From contig DF237089.1 of the NCBI GenBank assembly GCA_000708835.1, positions 113,591 through 177,590 on the forward strand: 64,000 bases of DNA, in the 5' to 3' direction. The notes below the pieces were generated by a model, which was given only the letters and a program-made list of their open reading frames with translations, searched no databases and was not told the DNA's origin. Both the position numbers and the translations under genes were made by a program. The stretch comes from Klebsormidium nitens. Lineage: Eukaryota; Streptophyta; Klebsormidiophyceae; Klebsormidiales; Klebsormidiaceae. Below, piece after piece: positions 13,301 to 22,200 of the stretch (its first letter is position 1; each line of letters begins with the position of its first letter).

Positions 13301-16300
13301 AAAGAAGGACGATTGCCTAACCGAACGGAAACGGCCGGCCTCACCAAAGACCACCACGGTAATCCAGTAGAACACCGCCCAGACGCCCTCCGCCTCCACT
13401 GTTGCGTACATGTTATCGGACCAGCCCTCGAGCGAGATCGCCTCGAACAGGACAATCGCCGCGCGCGGCAGGTTCGAGAATGACGTCAGGTTTTCGCAGG
13501 GCCAGTGGCCAGTGTGCTCGCAGGAGGTGCCCGGGGGACACATGTGCGCCCAGGGCTTGTCCTGGCCGCTGCACCGCCGGCCGTCGGTGAAAGCCCCTGA
13601 GGCGTCCACGCACTGGCGGTCGAGGGATCCCCCGAAAAGCTGCACGCCCATGATGCCTGCAAGGTCGAAGGAGGGGGAATTTGGTGCTTCGTTTGATGCA
13701 CAGATGCTGCGTTCCTTAAGAGCCTCAGGGCTGGTCGAGCCGAGTTGTCAGGAAGCGAAAGGCTCGGAAAAGATACAACAGACGAGACACGCCGAGACAT
13801 CCTGCGGGACATAGTGCATAATTAGACGAAATAGGGCTTATGAAGTGACGGAACGAGGACGTGCTTGATAGTTGCCGGAAACCGACTTTTTCGTAAAGTG
13901 TCGGCAAATGCCAGAAAAAGGAGAGCCGGGAAAAGGGGCACTGACCGAAGAAGGTGAGGAAGAAGCAGAGGAGGAGCGAGACGTTCCCGAGGCGCGGCAG
14001 GGAGCTGAAGACTGTCCCCACCAGCACGCGCATGGTGGGGGACGCGCTCACGGTGCGCAGCGGCCGCAGCACGCGCACAACGCGCAGCACGCGCAGGAAG
14101 CCGAGCGGTAGGGCGCGGCCGCCGGTCGGGAGCTGCAGGGAGGGTTTGGAGGGTCCCCGGTTGATCGACGTCTCAATGCAACGTTCTCAGGGTTTGCGAA
14201 GTCATCCGATTCAACATTAGAACAAGAAGGTGCGGTGTGAAGGAGAAGTTGCGGGTGGAAGCATCGTACTCAAAGCGCCTGACCGTTCATACGATGCTAA
14301 GCGATTTGAACTTCCTTCCAGCGCTATCGGCTTATCTTGGAATAATAGTTGGACGCTTCTGATTTGATCGAAAAGAAGCGAACGGAGAACGGTCCAGGGT
14401 CAGCAAAAGGGGGCTCAAGGGGTCAGGGTTTATGGCTCACTTCTCAAGGGAAAGTTCACCACACAGTGACCCTATAGGAGTGGTAGAGGGAGCTACAACT
14501 ATCTGACCAAGGCTCAAACGAAAACTTTTTCTTTCTTCTGTATCGGTTCTGGGGGCGGCTCTTACCAGCACGACCAAGCTGGCCCATGTGAGAATGAAGT
14601 CCAGCACGTTGAGAGGGGACCGCAGGTACGCCGTCGGGTTGAGAAGGAAGCCGTATGCGACGATCTGTGACAAAGAACAGGCCCCGGTAAGGAAAGACGC
14701 GGACAAGTAATGTCAAGCGGCCTGTGGAGAACCAATTTTGTCCGCCTGGCCTTCGCTCCTTGACAAGTCAAGACCGGATGCCGCGTTCTCGGAGATACGT
14801 TTTCCCAGCCTTGACAATTGGCTGGTTTTGTTGGCTGGTTCTCTGAGCCCACACTCAGTAAGTTCAACAACGTACCTTCTGATCAACTCAAACATAGATC
14901 AGTCTCCCGAAAGTCACAATCAATACGACTCACATTGTCGGCTTACGTTTTCAGATCCAAAGAATGCAGGGCAAACATTCCCGACGCAAACAGGTCACGT
15001 CGGCCGGTTTCGAAATTTTGCGGGGCGCTGACCTTGAGGCCCATTTCGAGGAAGAAGACGGCAATGAAGCCGATGTCGATGCGGCGCACGAGCATGTTTC
15101 GGTGCGACGTCTCCGCCTGCGTGGGGCTGTATGTGGCCATGTCGACGCAGCTGCCCAAAATGCACACCAGCATCACGTGGCTGAAGAACCGGTGCTCCAC
15201 CACGCGCCGGCAGAGCATGCGGAACGGGTTGGTCGCCTCCAGGAAGAACAGGCTCTTGCTGAAGTCCTCCGTCTGTGGGGGAATGCAAGGGCTCGTAGGT
15301 GATTTCCATAGGGCAAGTTTGGAGTAATTCCGGCAAGGGATTTCCTGAAAAGTTATCCAAGATCCGCTTGTATTGCAACTCGAGAAAGGCTTGAACTCAG
15401 CAATGCGTGTCAAGGTTGGTCGCCTCCAGGAAAAAAGGCTCTTGGTGAAATCCTCCGTCTGCGGGGGGAGAGGCGAGGTCGTGCGCTTATTGCCTGTTGT
15501 GAGTATGGGTGATTTTTGGCGAGGAATTCCCCAAAAGTTACGATCCTGTTCAAGTTCTGCTTGGGTTACCAGTCAAGAGAGGCTGAGAATCACCTGCCCC
15601 TAAAGTTCTCACGGGGCATACGGACAAATGTTGATGAAAGTGAGCTGAAGCTTGTCAAGGCCTCGTATTGACCATCCCCGCAAGCCGTGCTTCAGACTCT
15701 CCGGCTCCTTTTCCCTCACGCAGCTTTCGCACTCGATCAAATGGCGGCATCCTCCCAACCAAGCCTAAAATACTCCTGGCGCCAACAAACGAGACGCGAC
15801 CGCTACCCTCTAACGTTGAATCTCCTGAATAAGCATTCTTCCAGCAGTCACGAACGTGGGCCAATCATGCTAAGAGAACCACAGCCCACCTGCATCGCGA
15901 AGTTCCTCGTTGCCGGCTTCTGGTGGTACCGCGCCAGCAGCTGCGCCGTCCGCGGCGTGGCCTGCGCGGTGCCTTCTCCCCCGTCGCTGTCTTGACTGAA
16001 CCGCACGGTCCTTTCCGACCGTTCATCTTGCGACGCATCGCTGGCCCGGTCGGACCTTCGCCGAAATGCCGACCGGCCTGGCTTTGTGCCGGAAACCGTG
16101 GGGACGTCCCCAGGCATCCCCTCAGATCGTCCGCTGCTCCCCCGGTCTAAAGTGTAAGCGTCCGAATCGGACGGCCGACGCTGCGGCTCGAATGTGAACA
16201 CCCCGCTCTGGTTCTGCGACGTGACCTCCACTCCGATCTCCATGCTATCCGTAATCCCGGGAAAATTGCCGCTGGGGTTGAACGCGAACGAGCTCCGCCG

Positions 16301-18283
16301 CGGCGCGCGCTTCCCGCTCGAGACCCGCTGGAACTGCCCGGTCGACGAGTCCTCACCTTGACTCGCGTCTTGTGTCTTGGCTTCTGATGCTGACGTGTCT
16401 TTCTTCACCTTCCCGGGTGCGTGTACCCGCACCCTCGGAAGATGGAACTTCGGCATCTCAGGCGAAGCGATCGGCAGCAAGCCTGGCTCCTGCTCTAAGC
16501 CTCGGCCCGACGGCCCCGATTGCCTGCTGCTACGAACAGGGGCCGCATCGGATGGGCCCACTCCGTTTGACGTTGCCGTAAGTTGGGAGTGAGGTGGACT
16601 CCCGGCAGAGTCCGAAAGGTTCTTGCTCGACAGCCGTGACAGTTGCGGGGAACGGGGACGGGAGTTTCCGCGGGAAAGGGGGGGACTGCTGGGGATGGCG
16701 GGGGGCTGAGCCCAAAGGCTGAAAGAGTCGCCCGACCTTTGTACCTGGATTGCGGCACTTGCTGCTTGCTGGGGTGATGTACTGGCTCTAGAAGTGGCGG
16801 AGGAGGGAGGGGCAACGTGTGGAGTTTCGGAAGAATGCTTTGGCGGTGCTTGAGAAGGGTCTGCATCAATCCGGCCTCCTCGTAGGTTTAAGGCTGGTTT
16901 TTGAGGAACAATGGGGTGCGGTGTTTTGGGAGGCACACCGTCTGCATGACCAAGAGTCTTTGCTGGTGCAATCTTAGGTGCCTCTTTTAGTACGAGGGCT
17001 GCTGAGGGGGGCGCATTTCTTTGTGCCGCAGCAGAAGAGCTAGCGCCAGCGTGTGATGAAGACACTGAAGTGGTGCTCCCGGCCGACGGAGCACCCTCTC
17101 TACTTTGGTCGCCATGTGCCCTTTTGGCACTTTCCACCCTGATGGGTACTGACTCCTTTGCGCTGACCTCTTCCAATGCTACCACCCCCGCCAAGATATC
17201 GGTCCTCCCCGTTGCCGCAGGATCTTCCCCAGAGCGTACATGCTGACTTGCCGCACCCAATGCCGTCCTGCGCTCCTGCTGCTCAGAAAGCGCCTCATTC
17301 AGGATTTGCCCTTCCGCCGGCGCCTCTTTCCTCGGCGACGCTCCCCGCCGCATGTTGCGCAAAACCCGCAGCCCCGCCGTAACTGCCGCAATGCCATTTG
17401 GGGCACCTGCGCCACCTGCGGAACCCGCTCTTACCCTCGGAACCACCAACCCATCCAAAGGAGAGCTTTCTACCCGTTTTGGAGATCTTGATGGCGCCCG
17501 CTTTGGGCTCAGCCCCTCACCGCTACCCACGGTGTCTGACCACCCTTCCACTATCTCCCCCCCCAGTGGTTCTATCACTTTGGCCCGCCGTTTACTTGGT
17601 GACTCAAGCTGCCCAGATCCTGGGCTTGGTGCTGGCCTCTTTTCGTCAAACCCCCCCGCCTGGTGCACACCGACCTTTGCAAAAAAAAATCCTTCGTGGG
17701 CCTCACCTATGGAGGCGCTCCGAGCCCGGCCGCTAGTGGTAGCTGCGTCCGGCATGGCTCCCTGCTCTGCATCCGGCCTTGCATTTGTGCTGTACAACTT
17801 AGCAGGCTTGCGCGGGGAAGCATTCCCACTTGCCACTCTTGAGGGGGGGTCTGGATGGGCGCTGAGAGCAGGCACTGGCAACCTCCGGTGGGCAAACACC
17901 GCTTCATCATCATTATGTGGTGGATCCTCATGTGTTGAATGATCCTTCTTTGCTTCCGGACTGCTCGGTGCCTTTGTCCCACCATTCTGCAAGGCCCCGA
18001 GCTTGATGGTTGCAAACCTGGCGGCATGGAACGCCGGTGACGGGCCAGCTCTAGGACTTCCCAGCTTTGAGCTCCTTTCCTGCTGCAAGCCATCTGTTCT
18101 AGAGCTGGCTGCCAATTGCTGCTCCCCATTGGAGACTGAGCTCTCCTCCTTTCTAGCTGGTCTACTCTTGGTTCTAGATGGAGAAGCGAGCTCTTTCGTA
18201 TCTGCCTTGGCGGCAGAGTCTGCCTCATGCGCTTGCAGCGGTGGCGGCTTCCTGGCGGGAGGCGGCGCCGAGGAGCCGTCCAT
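2063..18283 (-). CDS. Four-domain voltage-gated Ca2+ channel alpha1-like protein
   Basis: Eighteen exons, listed from the 5' end: 18283-15890, 15272-15033, 14664-14566, 14132-13946, 13656-13345, 12837-12722, 12452-12012, 11686-11279, 10904-10694, 10171-8508, 8030-7857, 7436-7246, 6813-6593, 6274-5773, 5132-4757, 4370-4041, 3514-3335, 2740-2063. Phases agree at every junction and the sum is 8,724 nt (about 2,907 residues). The product has four repeats of six membrane segments with arginine-rich S4 helices and re-entrant pore loops, a C-terminal EF-hand-like segment and an IQ motif: the architecture of Cav/NALCN/Cch1 alpha1 subunits. It would form a plasma- or flagellar-membrane cation channel. 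The start is the first in-frame ATG after an upstream TAG. Intron 14 needs a GC donor. The pore filter reads E1050, Y1404, E2172, E2463. The alpha1 call is strong; ion selectivity is uncertain. Confidence 0.88.
3137..3322. mobile_element. MITE-like element A in channel intron 17
   Basis: A 186-bp element with imperfect terminal inverted repeats of 35 bp (31 of 35 matching by eye), beginning TCTCGATTTCATGTTGAC. Each terminal repeat contains an internal doublet of GTTGACTA-like motifs. The GC-rich core (GGACGGGTAGGG ... GGTGCGGAGCGGGTG ... TTTAGGTTTTTAGG) is clearly related to the core of element B at 26483-26666. It codes for nothing. Its edge lies about 11 nt inside the intron from the exon 17 donor. 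Confidence 0.7.
5158..5295. repeat. Degenerate 13-14 bp minisatellite in channel intron 14
   Basis: About ten imperfect tandem copies of a unit like TTCAGGATTGGGT on the + strand. The array lies between about 26 and 164 nt from the 3' splice site of intron 14 (read on the minus strand), so it occupies the branch-point region of an intron that also needs a GC donor. Confidence 0.7.
5334..5369. repeat. 18-bp tandem direct repeat, two copies
   Basis: CTTGAGGTTCTTAGGTCT is followed directly by a second copy differing only in the last base, within channel intron 14 and near the minisatellite. Confidence 0.75.
6250..8700 (-). other. Channel domain III (S1-S6)
   Basis: End of exon 10 through the start of exon 14. 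S1-S2 precede the exon 10/11 junction, which reads LLKMTA then LGVLFEPGAYLRDPWNVLD and restores the conserved S2-S3 pattern. S4 reads VFRVFRALRLA with three arginines. S5 is in exon 12. The pore loop in exon 13 reads LTLFELSTTENANYLM; the filter glutamate (about residue 2172) is present but the usual following G-W is replaced by N-A. S6 continues into exon 14 as NLFVG then IVIESF. The III-IV linker LTPMQQEWVETQKAI is typical of Cav/NALCN-type channels. Confidence 0.84.
8700..10171 (-). other. Channel II-III linker (~490 residues)
   Basis: Most of exon 10. It is a long cytosolic segment rich in Ser, Pro, Arg and Lys with no recognisable folded domain, opening with a basic stretch (MALKQKMARFRARAHKMR) and ending just before domain III S1 (IHQLIVDKRFTRLV). 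Such a linker would be a site for phosphorylation or partner docking; no specific motif could be assigned. Confidence 0.65.
10694..12452 (-). other. Channel domain II, with Tyr at the filter position
   Basis: Exons 7-9. A basic I-II linker (WKHRIRHRLFLVRRKWRR) leads into S1. S2-S5 lie in exon 8; S4 (SMRTFRVLRVFQLAGQ) has only three arginines. The pore loop is split by an intron after TTFQ and continues VIANYNWNDVL, which aligns without gaps with the Cav domain II stretch ending TGEDWN; the glutamate place is Tyr1404 (codon 10892-10890). S6 follows as ILLNLLLAILIESFEENTQ. The weak S4 suggests a reduced voltage-sensing contribution, which is inference. Confidence 0.83.
12722..15272 (-). other. 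Channel domain I (S1-S6)
   Basis: Exons 2-6. S1 and S2 lie in exon 2, which ends LEMGLK; S3 lies in exon 3 (AYLRSPLNVLDFIL). S4 is in exon 4, with FLRVLRVVRVLRPLR giving five arginines at every third position. The pore loop in exon 5 reads FEAISLEGWSDNMY, with the filter glutamate near residue 1050 in the same place as Cav domain I MEGW. S6 is split: FYWITVVVFG then AFAIMNLALAVVYDNF. The extracellular turret before the pore carries several cysteines. The I-II linker after S6 is short and basic, and I see no beta-subunit-binding AID motif. Confidence 0.85.
15229..15600. repeat. ~187-bp tandem duplication containing the 5' part of channel exon 2
   Basis: Copy 1 (15229-15415) holds the first 44 nt of exon 2, its acceptor and intron sequence. 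Copy 2 (15416 to about 15600) starts exactly where copy 1 ends and repeats it with scattered changes. On the minus strand copy 2 still has CCGCAG before codons for T-E-D-F, but one base is missing in the exon part and the copy stops at the junction, so it has no donor and reads out of frame. It looks like a decaying pseudo-exon with a decoy acceptor inside intron 1. Confidence 0.8.
15890..18283 (-). other. Channel exon 1: ~798-residue disordered N-terminus
   Basis: This single exon encodes a cytosolic N-terminal region rich in Ser, Pro, Ala, Gly and basic residues, with many SP/RSP-type motifs typical of phosphorylated disordered segments. I see no folded domain in it. Metazoan Cav N-termini are usually far shorter, so it is unusually long. 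It ends ATG CAG before a GTGGGC donor, in phase 0. The open frame of nearly 2.4 kb without stops supports real coding. Confidence 0.75.
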
Positions 18284-19253
18284 CCGCACAGCAAAGCGCG
18301 TCAACCGATGGAGACCCTAAGCAAGAGCATCCTCCTCATAAGCTCTCAGCAAGAGCTGTCTTCAAGCTAGAAGATGCATCCTACTGGGGGCCTGAAGCTG
18401 GAGCTGAATGTGCTTTTGGCTCCAGGTGGGCCACATTCTACCGTGGGTATCTGCGTGCAGCTCGAAATCAACGGTAGCGAGCGGGGCAGGCTGAGGTGGG
18501 TCGCTGGTTCTGGCTGCACATGGTGCCTTTATGTATCAAAACTCTGTATCTGTTCAACAATGTTAGTCGAGTCTCGATCAACACCTCTGATACTGGTGGA
18601 CGTACTGGCCTGAAAGTACCACACCTGTTTTGATGATCACCCGCCAATTTGCATGTGCAGTTTACATGCACGCAATTCACTGCCTGAGCACATTCTGAAG
18701 CGCGCGCACACAGCCCTTAAGAAGATCGACGGCCGAAAAAGTATCTGAATATACAATCGTACGGACGTAAAGGGCCACTCCTTTCTGACCAAGTCGTATT
18801 CAATCAGAATAAGGACCTGGCCAGCGTCCGGTGAGAGCCTTGCCAGAGCCGAGTTCTGCTTCAGACCTGCGCTTTGGAATATTCCTTCAGCGCCAGAAAC
18901 GAAGCGCTCCCGGTACCTATTATGAAATTCCACGTCTTCTCTGGCGCGATGCTAGCTCGTCTTGAATTGCTAGGGGCTACAGCGCTGCTGAGCGTCCGAG
19001 AGGGCAAGAATGCTTCCAGGGTGCTGTCTGGCTGTGGGAGATGGCAGTGGCAGCATTAGTGATTCATAGCAGAGCTTGACGAGCGACCTGCTATTCTAGT
19101 CAAAGGTCTGTCAAGAGCAGCCACAGCGCGGGCAGCAGAAGCCGCAGTGGTGAATGATCCTTGACCTGTGTGAACCTGTGAAGTGTCAGTCGGAAAGTGG
19201 GCAGCTGGTGTTACAAACCAAGCAATGTTCAGATCAGCAAGCCTGGGGCAGTT
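18284..19253. promoter_or_regulatory. Divergent intergenic/promoter region between channel and phosphoesterase genes
   Basis: About 970 bp separate the two inferred start codons, which face away from each other, so both promoters and both 5' untranslated regions must lie here. I see no coding exon and no convincing TATA box. An upstream ATG at 19225 reads out of frame and ends shortly after the phosphoesterase ATG. Shared regulation is possible but not shown. Confidence 0.45.
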
Positions 19254-22200
19254 ATGGCTCTGTTGACTCGGCTGGGATTCCGCCTGAAGAAGACCACTTT
19301 GGCGCATCAGTTCCCCTATCCCCATGAGCACTCCCGGCATGCGGCCTACGCAGTGCTGGCCGGTTCGCTGTTCTTCATCAGCAGCGATAACTTGCAGAAC
19401 CTGCTCAACCGCTTTGATTCCAACATCAAATGGTGGGCAATCTATGGCTTCCTCCTGGGCTTCTTCTACTTCTTTGCGTCGCCCTTCTTGGGGAAGGTGA
19501 GCCGCTCAAAAGCCTCGTAAATGGGCTGAAGCAGTCACAGATGATTTTGAGGTTCTGATGTCAGAATCTTGTGAATCAAGAGATGACGCTTCTTGTGGGA
19601 ACAAGAGGAATCGTGCGTTGGATTCTGCCGGAAGGAGAGTCATCACTGATGGTGGTGGTGCAGATTCAGCATGCTTCAGGAATGAAGCGAGCTTGTTTTG
19701 CCAACAGAATTGGAGCACCATTCTTGTTGATAGGGAACAAGGCTTTCCTACTCAAGTTCTGCATGATGTTGTTGGCTGGACTTCTTAGAGCATACTTCCA
19801 TCTTGCTTCTGCAAAACTTGCCCACTTTGTCATTTCCCGCTGTTGAAATGTCGAAACTCTTCAGCGTTGGCCTGCCCCAATAATCGTGTTGCGTCCGACA
19901 AAACCAACGTATAGAAGGGGAATGATGTGGACTTTACGTTTTTGAAGCCCTCCCTCAAATACATTTCAGTGGGGGTAGATTCACAGCAAAAAAGGGCCCA
20001 CAGGATGACTTCTTGATAGGTTTATCGACTCAAACATGAAAACATATAAGAGGTTCTGGGGGGATCCCCCTGCTAGAGTACGGCCCGCTCTTTGAACACT
20101 GCCCCCCCCCCTGGCAGGCGATGGCCCCCAACTACTCCAACTTCAACCGGTGGTACATTGCGTGGCTGCTCGTCGCAGCTGTCTACCACTTGCCCAGCTT
20201 CCAGTCCATGGGGGTGGACATCAAAATGAGCCTCTCGCTCTTCCTCTCCATATTCCTTGCCTCCGCGGCGGTCCTCTTGGCTTTTCATCTGTCATTTTTG
20301 GGGCTGTGGTACGTTGGCCTGGCGGCGCGGCTCACCGGGGAGCGGCCCGAGATTCTCACCATCCTGCAGAACAGTACAGTAATAAGGTATGTCCCCCCGT
20401 TAAATACGCCCCCCAATGAACTGCTTGTTACTGCTTGAGCACATTCACGAGGTTAAATCTGCGAGAACTTTATTCCGTTCTGATCAGCCCTGTCATTGAC
20501 AGCCAGCTTATGGTTGTTGTTGACTCTTTGAAGAGTTGATTGGAAGCTTTCTAGAAGCTTCTGGACCCTCCTGTGATACGGTACGCAAAATGCGAGCATC
20601 TCACCCCCCCCCCAACGTCCTAGCCCACTGCTTCCCAGTTTCTTCCATGCCCTTTCAAGCATCTGTTTTCCTCCTGGCCCCCTTTCGTCGAGCATTTTGT
20701 GAGTCAGACTCTTCTTTGCTTTTGGACTTCCCTAGTGTGTTTCCTCCTTACGTACCCCCATAAAAACCCAAATTCACAACAGCTGTTCATTCTCCTGTCC
20801 CTTCCCACCCCAGCATCGCGTGTTGCCTACTCTACACGCACTGCGGCAACGCGGTGCCCGTCCTCCCGCCGCCCCGCTCGCTGCGCCACATCTTTGACCT
20901 CAAGGAGCAGGTCTGCCGAGTCTGGCTCGGGCCGGTCGGGTCGTCCCGCGACTACCCCACGTTTTCCAAGTGGGCGCTCTATGGCGAGGTGAGCTGCGCA
21001 GGCCTCTCAAGTGCTTGACGTCTAGAAACAAGTCAGTATGTGGAGAGATTGCTGGAAAGGCTAATGATCAGGACACAAACCTGTGACGCCTTATGCGGAT
21101 CCGTTTTGCTATGGTCGCTCACTTAAGTTGATGAATGCTCTCGTGTCGCAGACATCAGAAATCCTGCCATGACACTGTACAAGTCATGGGAGGACGGCAT
21201 GTCGCGTAGATACTGTCCAGAAATTGCGCGCAGTGTCATGTAAGCAGAGAACATATGTGGGGTCATCCCATCAATGCAACTGCAATCGCTTCTCATTACT
21301 TCTCATACTTTGGTCTTTCGGACGTTCGGACTGAAAAACTCACACCCTTCTCTCGGCAGGCTGTCTTTGAAGACGCCATTGTGGGGACGTCCGACTTCAT
21401 CTCCCCAGTATACTCGCTATGGGCGACTTTCATTTCGCTGTACATAGCCCACTACGTGGTCGAGCGCTCCACGGGGTGGGCCCTCGCGCACGCCAGCCCC
21501 AAACCCGAGGAGCAACCCAAGGTTAAGCCCAAACCCAAGAAGGTCAACCGGCCCGACTTCCTGCCCATGGTCCCCTGGTATAGCGGGTGAGTGCTGCATG
21601 TGTTCCTGACTTTGAGCTGCGCTGCAGGACGTCTGTTTTCCCCTGAGGCTATGATTTTAGGAGGATTGGGTCCGGGCCTTTTGAGTAGGTTGGCTTTCAA
21701 GGTTGAGAAGAGCGCTGACTGAAACCAAAATCACGCATTTTTACTGCGGCACCTACCCCTTGCGGTTCAGCAAAGTTAGGGATTTAAGGACTTCGTTTTC
21801 AGTCTTTCAAAAGCTCAACCCCGTATCTCGTTCCGTGACCAAACTCCGCTCGTTCTTGGCTGGCAGGACCTCTGCGGACCTGTTCAAGACGGCCTTCGAC
21901 CTGATCATCTCCGTCACGCTTTTCCTCGGCCGCTTTGACATGCGCACCATGCAGGTGAGCCTGACAGTTTTGGTCGCTTTCTCCTTGATCTGCAGATATG
22001 ATGAAAAGTCTCAGTCCCCGTATGCTAAAGATATCTCTTCCCACTTTCTCGAGAAGGAGGAGAGGCTAGGAGACCTTTCTTCCCACTTTCAGGAGATGCT
22101 CGAACGATCATAACGACAAGCTGAGCCAGGACAGGCTGGGTTTATTCTCAGATCGCCGCGCGCTCTGGCAGTAAATGTTTGTGAGCATCGTTTCTTGCCA

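Noticed and set aside
16495-18294. Long frames on both strands opposite channel exon 1
   Set aside because: Shadows of the GC-rich, low-complexity exon; the chosen frame continues in phase into the channel domains.
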